Notes: generated by a model not told the origin, from the letters alone. A DNA stretch of 64,000 bases from Diploptera punctata (GCA_030220185.1 JASPKZ010004568.1:377501-441500); one strand, 5' to 3'; shown: positions 10,805 to 22,230, numbered from the stretch's first letter. A program made the numbers and translations.

Positions 10805-11320
10805 GAATTGACTTACTCTCGCGTATTTATTATTAGTGGTTTAAAAAAGGTGAGTACATTTTGTTATTGGAATTTAAGAGAAATCCTGTCTAATCCTGGT
10901 TTCAGTAATTTCATTAACATATTTTTATTATATATTTACATATTCGCACCTACTTTCATTATGCCACGACATAGAACAATGACGGCTCGGAGTGAGAGAC
11001 AAAGAAGAAGGGATACACACATAATAATATGCCAAATTCAAATTTAAATAGTATACACAGCAGCAAAGTGAATTGATTTATTCTCAAGTATTTATTATTA
11101 GTGGTTTAAAAAAGTGAATATATTTTATTATTTAAATTTAAATTAAACCCAGTCCAATCTTGGTTTCAATAATTTAATTACATATTTTTTATATTTAGAT
11201 ATTCGCACCTACTTCCATTATGCCTCGATATAGAACATTAACTGATCGAAGTGAGAGGCAAAGGAGAAAGAATATATATTCCCGTACACATAACAAAAGG
11301 CCAAATGCAAATTTAAATAG
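10805..11320 (+). repeat. Two-copy ~265 bp tandem duplication with a short basic reading frame
   Basis: 10805-11069 and 11070-11320 are diverged direct copies; both start GAATTGA and share TATTTATTATTAGTGGTTTAAAAAA. Each has an ATG opening a basic peptide: MPRHRTMTARSERQRRRD (from about 10960) and MPRYRTLTDRSERQRRK (from about 11220). Conservation of the peptide's start and its R/E/Q-rich pattern suggests descent from a coding sequence. Basic stretches of this sort occur near the N-terminus of Helitron-encoded proteins, but the match is too short to assign. The downstream sequence reaches a Helitron-like 3' end at 11509. Confidence 0.6.
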
Positions 11321-11510
11321 TAGAAATAGTATATAAATGCCAAATGACGCGTTGTTTTTTTTTAATGTGGCTTAGCCAAGCTATACCACATATTTCTTAT
11401 CGTTCGTATCTTAAAAATAAATCGAAAATTAGTGCATAATGAGATATTTGTGACAAACGTAAACATTTAATGAATTGTGGTTGAATTTCGACCGCTGGGT
11501 GACCACTAGT
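11321..11510 (+). mobile_element. Possible Helitron 3' terminus
   Basis: GACCGCTGGGTGACCACTAGT at 11490-11510 ends in CTAG followed by T, the form of a Helitron 3' end (CTRR, insertion between A and T). A convincing 5' TC end was not located, and the pre-terminal hairpin is weak. Confidence 0.3.
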
Positions 11511-13268
11511 ATTGATAAAATTTCATATTTATTGGACTCTGAAAAGTGAATTACATATCATAATTCGCTGCATAAAGATATAAAAGAAGTAACATAAAAA
11601 ACAGAACACGGGCAGTGTTTAAAACCAAAATGGAATATAAAGGGATATAGGTAACTGATAGACAAAACAAAAGTTTTATAAAATTCCCCCATTGTTAATT
11701 TCAGAACAAAACCTCACGCATGGTTTCTATCTGAGAGGTCCAATTTATTTTACAAATAAAAGGTGGCACGTAAAAATTCTAAGGCTACAGACAGTCTAGA
11801 TATGTAGTGGACACATATTACATACACATACATACATACACGGACCTCACATAGCCTTATATTGGAATTGAACTAGCAGACAAACTTGTCATAACCTATA
11901 ATATAATTTTTAAAACTGCTACAATACCTACAAATAAAATAATATTCACAAAATGAAAATAGTAGCAGGCACAAAAAAGTATTCGGAGTCATAATTACAG
12001 CATATTTATCTGAACACAAGATAGACTCAAGAATAAAATGAACCTTTAACGAAAATTAACCAGAACATATATCCATCGATTCAAAATTTCTGAAGTATCA
12101 ATGTCTCAGAGTACAGTACAGGCAACACAGAATGCATACATGTACACAGAGGTATTAAACATATGTAAATAATAGTTTAGGTTTGTGATAACACAATATG
12201 CCCTTGCAATGAAGACAAATAGACAGAAGACGTTTTAATTTTGACTGTAGTATACTTCAAAATCCAAGGTATCATCTTAAGAAACATGGTATAATTAGAG
12301 GACCATGGCTACCTATCAAAGTACAACTCATCAACATAAGCAAGTAATTATTATTATTCACGAAATGAACTGATTCAAAAATTTAATTACTTCTTTATTT
12401 AAATATAGATGAATTAATACTATTGCTACAATAATAAAGGCTAACAGAAAATAAAAGTAAAGAATCGATTTAAAGTAGCATTATCTACTGCAAATCCCCC
12501 TCAAACTCATTAATCGAGGTCAATACCATACTGTAATTATACTAAGTTAATGGAAATATATTATATTTGATTCTCATTTTAATATTAGCTAACCTTATAT
12601 TAATATTGATTTTGCAAAACATCTGAACAAATCTTACTTATGTTACGTTCTATATTTTAAGAATAGTATTCCAAATATAACAACCTTATTAGTTCTATTC
12701 ATTAAACAGCGCATCAGAACTTCCTCACTTCTAGATAAATACATAACTTATATAACAAAATAATCTAGCCTTACAATAATGAATGTTATCTAGCCATAGA
12801 TGGTACATATTTTACAATTATTGCATGGATTAAGTACATTGGTTGCATAGGAATGTATGTATGTAATGTTAATGTAATGCAATGAAGCCTGATGTGAACA
12901 TAGACAAATTGAAGATAATATACACACAATAAATTCATATATACAATGCAATGCAGCAATGGACACTGGAAGTAATGTTAAAATGTGGAACATTGCCGAG
13001 TACAAACTATTGATTATTTAAACGTATTGTAGGCCACTAATAGTTTAATTAGATATATAAAGTCAATAAATATTAATACCTTATAAAGTTTTCACACAAA
13101 ATATAATAGTTTACAACTACTATACCAAATTATGCTAATTATAGGCAATCATAAAATGTTTGAATTCACAATGTTGCAGTAGGAAAAATGGGATGTAATA
13201 TCACATAGTATAATGAGGCGTGAGTATAATAAAGACATTAAGGAAGTCATACATATATAGGTGAACGG
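11511..13268. other. Long AT-rich spacer
   Basis: It contains CATA-type simple repeats near 11820-11845. No frame or inverted termini that I can support. Confidence 0.4.
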
Positions 13269-13771
13269 TAATTACGCTGAAACACTTTAGGGACTGATTC
13301 CTGACTGGAAATGAAGGGGAAAATTTCCTATAAACATGTGTCCAGAAAAGAACGCTGTGCGTGCAAACACAACAAATCATCCCGGCACACAGTACATAGC
13401 ATAATCGCATCCACATCTCAACTGATGTTCAACGTGGCCTCCATGTGATGCAATGCACGCGTTCACACATCATATCATGGATTGTTCGCATGTTCTGGCC
13501 TCTCTACGAGTAGCGTCACAGGCGACGTGGACACGCTGTTGAAGGGTATGTATATCAGGAACTGGCTCAAGAAACACAACACTTTTCAGATGCCCCTAGA
13601 GGTAACAATCCAGGGGGTGTAAATCCGATGATCTAGCAGACCATGCAACAGGGTCGAGAGAATAATGTCATTCGTCAGTGGTAACGATGCATTTATGAAC
13701 ACTTATTCATAGGACATTTTTTCCTCCATTTACAGTCAGGAATCAGTGCCTGCAGTTTGTCGGTGTAATTA
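13269..13771 (-). mobile_element. Deleted mariner-like element with ~75 bp TIRs
   Basis: The left end (13269-13340) and right end (13695-13771) are inverted copies sharing TAATTAC, ACTGATTCCTGACTG and AAAATTTCCTAT-like blocks in the same order. Between them only the C-terminal part of a transposase remains (13420-13700, minus). The element is about 500 bp, far shorter than a full mariner/Tc1 element, so it is internally deleted. Confidence 0.75.
13420..13700 (-). pseudogene. Transposase C-terminal relic (IS630-Tc1-mariner type)
   Basis: The minus-strand translation gives, across small frame breaks, RSSDLHPLDCYLWGHLKS, then LQQRVHVACD, then VNACIASHGGHVEHQL. The SPDL-PLD-LWG motif carries the last catalytic Asp region of mariner-like transposases, and GGH.EH at the very end is a common C-terminus in one insect lineage of them. 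The catalytic N-terminal two thirds are missing. A related but longer transposase lies at 39454-40474. Confidence 0.7.
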
Positions 13772-14724
13772 AAACTCAGCTTTTATCCTTATTGCAATTA
13801 GACTTGTAAAATATTTATTTAAAACAAAATAAAATTATGCTAGACCTCCGGGTAAAGCTACTTTCTTACAACTTCTCTCAACTTATTAACGAGATAAATT
13901 GTTTTATATTAATGGAATGGCATGTAAGTGAATGTTTGTAATATTAGCAATGTAATGGGACATGCTGATTTAACAAAAGGTGGAAAAAATTACATAAATA
14001 CCCACAGACATAAGCATCACTGTCATACATATATAACATAATTTGCGGATATAACTCAATATATTTACTTACACATATGCAAGCTAACAAATAAACATAA
14101 ATCCACATACATAAGTAAATACAACATACACACATACACACATGCAAGCATTCTTACCATACATACACACATTGACAATTAAATGCGCCACACATGATTA
14201 CGGTGTGAAGAATTCCGATATAACAACATAGCTCACTTTTACGCTGCGTTAAAGACGGGAATGACATGGATGGTGTAATTCCTCCTGGCATCGTTATTTC
14301 TTCTCACAATAACAAGCGTTATGTGGAAGTATCAGGCGGTTTCTAGATTGCCAATTATAAACCACGTCATTTCCTGTCGCTTATTATTGTGAGGCTCAGT
14401 GAGTAGAAATGGGAAGTGGAAAGGATTTCAGGTTCAAACCCTTCTAACATCGAAGTACCATTCTAAAAAACCTACTGATTCAAGGAGCATTTTTTTCTCA
14501 GCGAGGATTCTATGCATTTTAAAAATAGTTTTTGATCTCCGTCAATACAGATGTGGTACATTAAACATTTTTATATATGGTATTATTATTTTATTTAACG
14601 GAGCTCTTTCGCAGCTTAGGGCCTGGCGTCACAATTTAGAGTTGGACGTGAAAAAACCGAGCAATTTAGATAAAAAAATCTTATTTAACGCTTGAAGTTA
14701 ATTTACAGTTTAATTTAAGTCAAT
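13772..14724. other. Spacer with CATA/ACAC-rich stretch
   Basis: 14060-14170 is rich in CATA and CACA units, giving low-complexity frames on minus. The 98-codon plus frame at 14399-14695 shows no domain that I recognise. Confidence 0.4.
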
Positions 14725-15330
14725 TTAAGTATTTGGTATCAATAATTCAAAAACATGGACCATCTGAATTAGGCATCGAAAAAGAATAATAGAGGCAAAG
14801 AAAGTTATTGGCATATCAAATTATATTTTATGGACTAAGCATATAATCAAGAGGATTAAATTATTAATATACAACAGAATTGTAAAAAGTATTTTATTAT
14901 ATGGCGCGGAAACATGGACGTAGAAGCAAATACACAGAAATAAATTATTAGTCAAAGAAATTGACTTTTTAACAAGATCGGTAACAATATCAAAATTATA
15001 TAAAATAAAAAATAGTATATTAAGAGAAATAATGAATGTAGAAAAGGATATTTTACAAGGGATTGAAGAAATCCAACTAAGATGGTATGGACATATGATG
15101 AGAAGAAGGGACACAGAAACAAAGAAAGAAGTATTGAAATTGGCACCTTCTGGAAAAGGGAAACGTGGTAGACCAAAGCCAACTTGGATAAAGGGAATTC
15201 AATACAATAAGAAGAAGAGAAATATGACAGAAACAGACATGTAATGCCGAGAAGTGTGGAAGAAAAAAAATTATATCTATTTTTTAGGATATCTGTGTAA
15301 ATAACAGAAACAATCCTGAACTAAATAAAA
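14725..15330 (+). pseudogene. LINE RT C-terminal fragment and 3' end
   Basis: In broken plus-strand frames this reads YNRIVKSILLYGAETWT, then RNKLLVKEIDFLTRS, then IQLRWYGHMMRR and GKRGRPKPTWIKGIQ. These blocks form the post-RT C-terminal region of a non-LTR retrotransposon (LLYG..TW, LRW.GH, GRP...W). The 3' end is near AACAATCCTGAACTAAAT. A homologous copy lies inverted at 29340-29955 and matches from about 14727 onwards, so both are 5'-truncated or trimmed at a similar place. Stops inside the RT-proximal part show that it is dead. Confidence 0.8.
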
Positions 15331-15404
15331 AAGTTAATTTGCTTGCAATAAATCTACGACACTGGAAACCATAGTAAGGATTTTCATTCTCCAAAAATTC
15401 CATC

Positions 15405-15472
15405 TACCTCGACCGGATTTGAACCCGCGAACCTCGGAACCATAGGCGTGCATGATGACCAAAAACCAACGA
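15405..15472 (-). repeat. tRNA-like SINE head fragment
   Basis: On minus, GCGGGTTCAAATCCGGTCGAGG contains a B box and T-arm-like pairing, preceded by GGTTCCGAGG. The A box is poor. Probably part of a tRNA-derived SINE. Confidence 0.4.
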
Positions 15473-15621
15473 TATAGACTACATCTTTTAAGGGAATATT
15501 TCGAGAATGTTACACTAAATCTAAGTGACACGTTTATATATACTATATATACATACATAAAAGTAACTAATTGTACATTATAAAAATATTAATATTAATA
15601 ATAATAATAATAATTTTTCAA

Positions 15622-15994
15622 ATGCCCCAGGTTTGTCTTTCGACATTCCTGGTTTCTCTTCTGGCATGGCGTACTTGTAACCCACTTCTGAGGTTGGGGC
15701 ACCTGGAAGGCGGGGTTACGTTGCCCCGATGATATGAGGGTGATGATGATGATAATGGTGTGCCAGGAGAGTCCCTAATCCTAAGCTTAACCTAAGATGA
15801 ATATGAATGATGATGATTGCGGTAGCCATATGATTTCGGGGACCATTTGGTCCCTAAAGTTTTCCTGACATTTGTCTTACAGATGAGGAAAAACCCCGAT
15901 AAAACTCACCCAGAAAAACTGCCCCGACCGGGGATCGAAACCGGGCCTACTGCGTGAGGAGGCAGCACGCTACCTCGAGACCACAGCGGTGGAC
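15622..15994 (-). mobile_element. SINE, tail type B, full length
   Basis: Read on minus: tRNA-like head GTCCACCGCTGTGGTCTCGA ... B box GGTTTCGATCC, then the body (GGGGTTTTTCCTCAT, GACAAATGTCAGG, CGAAATCATATGG). It then has a 3' part quite unlike the type A tail, containing GGCACACC, GGTGCCCCAACCTCAG and ending GAAAGACAAACCTGGGGCA. Head and body are nearly the same as in type A SINEs, so this is a composite family. A second type B copy is at 36102-36465. Confidence 0.85.
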
Positions 15995-17139
15995 ATAAAA
16001 ATAATATCAATAACAATAATTCTAATAGGGCTAGTAGTTGTGTTTAAACTGACTGAGGTAATGCTTCACAACGGTTCTAGAATGTAAAAGAGTGATTGAA
16101 ACTATTCATTAGCACGAAATTGTGCTTAAAATTAATATTACAGAATTAAATACAAAAGCAATAAATACATGTAAAATAACATATAAATCATGTCATTAAA
16201 AAGTAGTAGTAATGTAGAGCTTTCAGAAATGTTGTGAACTTAAATTAAAATAGTCTATCGACCGGGCGATCCTGATTTCCACGTGTAGTATATTCCAATT
16301 TACGAGAGATATGGTGAAGGGGAATAATAATGTATTGTTATGTGATACAGTATGTATAATATTCGAATATCCAGGCATCTAGTATTAACGTTATGTTCTG
16401 AAGATAAAATATTGAAGCCAGCTGACAGGGTAAGAGATGTGAATAATTTGGAATAGAAGATTAATGGTATGTATTGTTCTGTCACTCCGTAGCATTACAA
16501 AATATGTGATCTACTTTCGGGCATGACTAAAGGATGATCTTTGGAAAGCGACATACCTTTTTACCGTGATATTGGATCACAATATATAGTGAGTTTCACT
16601 CGACCTTCGGCCGATAGAGGGAAAAATTACTGCAAGCATTGAATCATCAACTCGCGCTGCCCACGCAGTGTCCACGCTAGTGGCCGCAAGTCAGTGAAAC
16701 TAACTGTATTAAGTAATATTTTATTTGATCACATTGTTATATCAGTTATTTAACATGAACATTAAAAATATAATGTTTGACAAATGTTATGTAGATAATT
16801 AATATCTCAGCCTTGAAGTCTTTGTGTGTTGTAAATTCGCTACACGAAATACACGACTTTACTTCTCTTCCGAAGGAAACCGTACTGAAGATTTTATACC
16901 TCTTGAATATCCATCGAATTCATTTTGATTTTAATACGAGGCACGTTAAATCAGAAGAGAGTTTTAAAATCATTACATTACTGTGAACAACTGTATCCAC
17001 ACTTTTTAAAGCATAGCACTGTTAATTCACATTATCACAAGCTCAATATCCTGGTATCTAGAAACAATAAGTAAGGAACAAAATGTTGTGTGAAACGTCA
17101 CTAAACATAATTTGCCTATATAAATAAAAATCAAGTATC
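15995..17139. other. Spacer, nothing recognised
   Basis: Mostly AT-rich, with a slightly GC-richer patch at 16600-16690. No supported frame. Confidence 0.4.
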
Positions 17140-17213
17140 GTGCCGTAGCCGAGTGGTTTAAGGCACCATATATCTTGGTGCATAGCTAGGAGGCGTGCCG
17201 ATTCGAGTTGGCA
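17140..17213 (+). repeat. tRNA-Ser/Leu-like pseudogene or SINE head
   Basis: TGCCGTAGCCGAGTGGTTTAAGGC is a typical A-box arm of class II tRNAs. A B-box-like GATTCGAGT and a closing GTTGGCA, whose GGCA can pair with the initial TGCC, follow. The anticodon arm is not well formed. The same type of head drives the SINE at 34443-34783. Confidence 0.5.
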
Positions 17214-17271
17214 TAAATATATTTAATATATAAGAATGATTTAATACACAAGTGATCTTCTTGGTGATAAA

Positions 17272-17419
17272 ATATTAAAATATATATGCAGTCAATATGC
17301 CCATTGACTGAGTCAATATCTGGTCTTGAGAATGACAGCTTGGCTGTAGAAACTTGTTGACCATTTTAAAACATTAATTGGTGAAATGGGCATATTGACT
17401 GCATATATATTTTAATATA
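17272..17419. mobile_element. 148 bp foldback element with 31 bp perfect-looking TIRs
   Basis: Left TATTAAAATATATATGCAGT... (17273-17303) is complementary to right ...CATATATATTTTAATA (17387-17418). Both include GTCAATATGCCCA or its complement. Related AATATAAGAATGA sequences lie just outside each side (about 17229 and 17416) and could be a target duplication. Non-coding. Confidence 0.75.
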
Positions 17420-18152
17420 AGAATGAATGTATGTTTGTTTGTTCGTACTTTATGCGCGGCCCAAAAAGTAAATTAATTCATTTATAGTAAAATAAACACT
17501 AATAAAATATAATTCTAAGTAATCTTAAAAAGATCATAAATAACAAATGTATATAAGCTTCACAATCTAGGATAATTATTTTAAAATACCGTTGATCCAA
17601 ATGTAGTGGGACTTTTTGCATAATGGTCAGGAGAAATCCCGGGATGAAAATAGACTATAAGAGAGTTGTGATATATAAATCCTACACCTTTAAAAATCGC
17701 CGTTTGTAGTGGAAAACGTGAAAAAAGTAGCTCTTTGGACGCTTAAGTGCCTTACACTGCCTAAACCATACCAAATACACAACATTCATTTACACAGAAT
17801 TGACTATGTCAAAAAGCTCTACAAAAAAGTCCGCGACAGCTTACGTTTATCACTTATGGATAACTCACAATAACCATTTTTGTCTTTCATTGATGCAAAG
17901 AAGATCGAGAAAAGTACGTAGATTCCTGTGCAAACGTAACAGCACATGGTGGGTATTCTTTTACGGATAACTTTTTTAGCTCATTTATGCCAAGAAGATC
18001 GGAATGAGTAGATTCCCAGGCAACGCCGCGTAATCAGCACGGGGTATCTAAAAGAAAAATAAAATTATAATAACGTTTCCTTTTACTGATTCAACTAAAC
18101 ATAGAAGTTTTTATTTATTTAGGCGTAGCAGCGCACGCCGGGTATTAGCTAG
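17420..18152 (+). mobile_element. Putative non-autonomous Helitron, 3' end well formed
   Basis: GCGTAGCAGCGCACGCCGGG at 18124-18143 followed by TATTAGCTAGT gives CTAG then T, with an immediately upstream GC-rich inverted segment. This is the usual look of an insect Helitron 3' end. The left part begins AATATAAGAATGAATGTATG with TTTGTTTGTTCGTAC following, which resembles Helitron 5' regions, but the foldback at 17272-17419 obscures the 5' TC terminus. No Rep/helicase frame. Confidence 0.45.
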
Positions 18153-18239
18153 TTGTAAATAATAATTATACTGTAGATATACCATGCTATGTTTTTGATT
18201 ATTATAATTTAGACATAATAATAAGTTTTGTATTCTTTT

Positions 18240-18303
18240 AAACCTGGTTGAGTGGTAGACAAGGCCTTAAGGGCTAAACTCTGCCAGGTAAAATAAAACA
18301 ATT
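18240..18303 (+). mobile_element. LINE 3' terminus (hairpin type)
   Basis: GAGTGGTAGACAAGGCCTTA, then GGGCTAAACTCTGCCAGG and an A/T-rich tail. The order GAGTGG, AAGGCC-hairpin, AACTC..CCAGG matches the 3' end of the near-intact LINE at 40475-44892 (44829-44880). Only the end is recognisable here. Confidence 0.6.
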
Positions 18304-18305
18304 AT

Positions 18306-18375
18306 ATTATTATATTTCTTCTTCTTCTTCTTCTTCTTATTATTATTATTATTATTATTGTTGTTGTTGTTGTTA
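18306..18375 (+). repeat. Compound (TTC)n(TTA)n(TTG)n microsatellite
   Basis: Three trinucleotide blocks follow one another directly after the LINE 3' tail. Confidence 0.9.
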
Positions 18376-19644
18376 TTGACGACAAAATAATTTAGGCTAA
18401 AGGAGAAAGACCGTATTGTGGAACATTGCTAATAAAAAATATTATTATTATGTGGAATATAGCTACTTCCTAATGTAATTTTGACCAATATGGGACAGCG
18501 TCCGCACAGGAAAGTGAGGAATTTGTGTACCTACAATAGCCTAAGTACCAACACCAAGTTCAAGAAACAGACTCAAAGGCTTGGGAATATGAAATGCTGA
18601 ACACATACCTTGATGACCGTCCATCTTTATGACTAACACGTGTGTTTGTGAGACTAGCAGTCGGCTGATGGGCGGAAGTCTGTCTCGACATTCAGATTTG
18701 GTAACAGTAAGAAAAAATGAGTGGAATTCAAAAGATTTATGTGATATAAACGTAACGTAACCAAAACGTATATCTACTGTCACCAGCGTATTTAGTTAAC
18801 TGTAAAAATATATACCTAAAATTGTCAGATACCAAAAACAGTCTAAAACATGCATCTGTATCGGAATGTTTCTGCGTATAAAATGTCATAAAGTAGGAAA
18901 ATTGTTAGAATCTGATCTAGAACTCTAACTCAATAGCACATCGAATCCGGATGATCGTGCCGCGCGGAGATTTGTTCTCCATACACTCTTATTCTGAGAA
19001 AATGTTTACCAAATATTTCCCGCATAATTCATCTAACTCTAATCATGGTTAAATATCACTATCCCCCCTCATTTAATTAATTATATATCTATATTAAAAA
19101 GTACTATCTATGTGGCACTTTCGCTATGATTTTCCTACAATAAGTAATACGTTTACAATTTTCATTCCCATTCGTGCCACATTTCTAAGAGATTTAATTG
19201 TTTTTATTGGACTTAGTGCTCCATCAAAATCATGTAGCTATCTATTCTCCTACATTCATATGTCTCTTCTTTTCTTTGGTTCAGATATGTTTAATTGTTA
19301 ACCTGTGTTATTTCCATGTGTTATCTGTGGTAAACTCGTCGGTATATTAAGTATTCGGTGCGTATTCCTTCTTCCTATTTCCACTCTCTGCCTTAACAGT
19401 AAGTCAGGAGACTGTGCAAAAATGTCTGCAGATACATTACTTACCAAAACTGAACGCAGCGACAGATAACAATTTTTAAACTGGTTTGGTTTTGTTCGAA
19501 AGGCATAGGAAGACAGAGGGTGGCTCCCAAAGCCTAGTTATTGTTAAGGCACTGCTGATGTGATGAAGAAGAGGTTTGAGATGCTGTATGGAAGGAATAC
19601 ATGAATGGATTGGAGAGTGCATAATTTGTAACTCATTTGATTTA
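18376..19644. other. Spacer, nothing recognised
   Basis: Short frames (18541-18783 minus, 19110-19301 plus) show no domain and no repeat copies in the window. Confidence 0.4.
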
Positions 19645-19978
19645 TCCATCCATAGCAATTCTGCCAGAGGACTTTCACTGAAATGATAGCATTTTAATGC
19701 TACGCTTTGTAGCTTTACTAGGGAATTGTTGGTGTGGTACCTTCCCGTTGCTTTTCACACCGGTGATGGATGATGATAATGATGATGATAAGGATGATGA
19801 TGATGGCCATATGATTTCGGGGACCGTTTGGGCCTTAAAGTTTTCCTGACATTTGTCGTAAAGGTGAGGAAAAACCCCGATAAAAACCTCATCCAGAAAA
19901 ACTGTCCTGACCGGGGATAGAAACCCGGGCCCGCTGCGTGACAAGGCAGCACGCTACCTCGAGACCACAACGATAGAC
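19645..19978 (-). mobile_element. SINE, tail type A, near full length
   Basis: On minus it runs from a head related to GTCCACCGCTGTGGTCTCGA, through B box GGTTTCTATCC, the CCGGTCAGGACAG body and the ATC-rich microsatellite, to the type A tail that ends CTATGGATGGA. Frames reported across it (19675-19970) are not genes. No clear target duplication seen. Confidence 0.85.
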
Positions 19979-20389
19979 ATTTTATTTATAAGTAACCAGA
20001 TTGTTAAAGATTGAACTTTATATTTACTTGTTATATTTTCATTGTCACAATGCTTCACAACTTGTATTTCATGTGTTGAATATTTTAAAGTTATACATAT
20101 ATTTGTTAACTTCATTGGTGTTTCTGAAATAAACACAGGCCTGCGAATTTAAGCGTTCTTGTAGGGCACTAGGTTTAACAGGTCTCTAAACCTAATTTTC
20201 GTGTGCTGAATTCAAACATGTTAACAGTATTTTCGTATCATGTAAGGATTTTTTTTGTAATGTTAAAATAAAATACGTGTTACCTTTTGCAATATCTGCA
20301 GTATTACTTGTTCATTTAAAACAGTTTAATGAAACAAAGTACTAATATACCTTGAGGTCTCTATTTTATCTTCCGATTAGCAAGATATT

Positions 20390-21100
20390 GACGGTGAGTT
20401 GATAGTCGTTAGTGCTCCTACCGAGGATGTTTTCTTACCGAATGATAGTAGTCAATCTTGGACACATTCCATCGACCCTGACACCTCGTTTACATCTCTT
20501 TTCTGGCTTTATGGTTGAATCTCTAATCACATTCTTCACTTAATGCTCATAATTCTCTGGGAAATGTTGATGATGAGAGTGGAGGAAGTGTAACTTAAAG
20601 CTCATATTACATCCCAGTGCCTTGAACTTTTCGAGCATGGTTTTTACAATTTTCTCACATTAATATTACCAGGAAACTTCTCCATGACGTCCTTGTATGA
20701 TTCCCAAGCTTCTAGTTCCATGTCAGACATGCAGGTTTTAAAAGTAACATCCCTAACAAGTTTGCGAATATGTGGCCTTCAAAAAGTCTTCCTTCACAGT
20801 AACATTTTTTTGTAGCAATTATATTAGTATCGAGGGACAATTTTGTCCAAAGGTTTAGCTAATTGCTTAATTAATCCTCGTTTTATGTGCAAAGGAAGTT
20901 GTAATATTTTTTTCAGAATCCACTAATGGGCGATTTAATGCATTTTTCACCTGGCACCAGTTGTTTTCTTTTTGGGCAATTAGTAACTTTCCAATACCTT
21001 TTACCGGCTCTTGGAGTCCCGATCACACACACACACACACACAAAAGACGGAAATTTCGTATACCCTCCTTTTTGCCCAAATAAAATACCGCACACATTA
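20390..21100 (-). pseudogene. Decayed TE-type gene of a widespread insect repeat family
   Basis: Successive minus-strand fragments in shifting frames read GGYTKFPSFVCVC, then WKVTNCPKRKQLVPGEK, then LPLHIKRGLIKQLAKPLDKI, RKLVRDVTFKTCMSDMELEA, WESYKDVMEKFPGN, a stretch equivalent to LHFLHSH..FPEN, and TRCQGRWNV. I recognise this order (GGYTKF, LVPG, LHIK.GL.KQ, RKL..D..F, F.HSH, YQGRWN) from an abundant, poorly named insect protein family that behaves as repetitive DNA. I do not know a firm name or activity. Multiple stops and frame breaks; a (CA)n tract has expanded inside the former coding region. Confidence 0.6.
21024..21042. repeat. (CA)n microsatellite inside the pseudogene
   Basis: About nine CA units; on minus they translate as a VCVC run between the former FPSF and DSKSR blocks. 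Confidence 0.9.
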
Positions 21101-21539
21101 AGGTGATAGCAAACATACCACTTTTGTTCATTATATTTTTTTCTAGAATAGTACATATGTTTGTATATGTATAGTGAGGGAAACAAACTGAAGCTAATTT
21201 ATTCCCATTATCCATAAGAATGCCCTTTAGATACTTTTGCTAGAGTCAATAAGTATATACCAATTTGCCGGTTCATAAACTGTTCCCAGACTACTTTTCA
21301 AGCCAGGGATATAACAATAGTACACCATTCCCCCCATTAAGAAATACAATTTTAATTCATCTTCACGATGTTTATACCAGTAAAAAGTTACAGGAAGCTA
21401 AAAGATTATTTAAATCTCGAACATAAACGTTTATTTTTTTAATTTATAAAGCCCAGATATGCGTACTAAATCGTTTAATTTTGATTCTTCTTAAACATAA
21501 TTTGTAGGATTTTCATCCTGTTTATTTCTAAAATCACTC

Positions 21540-22230
21540 CTCGGAGGAAGACGTATTGGATGTGCATCCACTGTTTCCGTTTTTATCCGAGACTTGATCC
21601 TTGGGACAGCGAGCAATGTATAAGATACACCTTGAAGTGGGTTGCTATCCCGTTTTCAAGGCGGGTTTATTATTCGGAGTTTCCTCCCTAGGCCGATTGC
21701 CTTTACTCAGCTCCAGAGCTCAGCCCGCCCCATTTTATTTCGGAGTTGTCTATCCTAGATGGGTTGTCTTGCAGGACTAATAAAACCCATCCGCCCGTTT
21801 GTCAATCTACAAGGCAGTAGATGTACAGTTGCCTCTTCCGTCAGGTACACCGTACCTAAGGACTCTTTCTCCGTTGAGGTCTTCACCGTAACCTTGGCAA
21901 GGGGCCCTCAGAAGGTACTATCAGCTGGGCAAGCTGAACCAAGGTTTTTTATGAGGTGTTACTCCTCCCCTTCTCACTTTTTCAACCTGACTTGGGGCAG
22001 GCTACGGCGGGTTTTGTCTTTTGATTGTAGGAACAAATTGAATTCGTCCTCTGTGCTAGAGGTGGAAGCAAGCAGTGCTGATACTACTCTCTTGTTATGT
22101 TGTAGGTGGTATTAGAATTGTTATATCTGGCCCATGTGCTGGCTGCCAGTTGCTTCCGCAGGTGTTTCGCCGGAAACTGTGTAATGTAACCACGAGCGAG
22201 TCGTAGGATGAACCTACCCTCATTTAAACT
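21540..22230 (+). other. Unassigned GC-rich block
   Basis: This ~690 bp block is markedly richer in G+C than its neighbours and starts and ends fairly sharply. The plus frame 21759-22115 (118 codons) begins MGCLAGLIKPIRPFVNLQGS. It has no domain that I recognise, and neither strand shows RT, transposase or GAG motifs. There are no terminal inverted repeats. It could be part of an unrecognised element, an exon-like or UTR-like fragment, or a transferred piece of a gene. Confidence 0.4.

Noticed and set aside
19675..19970. Minus-strand frames beginning MSRSGPGF near 19.7-20.0 kb and again near 23.1-23.3 kb
   Set aside because: They repeat because both are translations of the same SINE, including its ATC microsatellite (histidine and serine runs). 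No gene.
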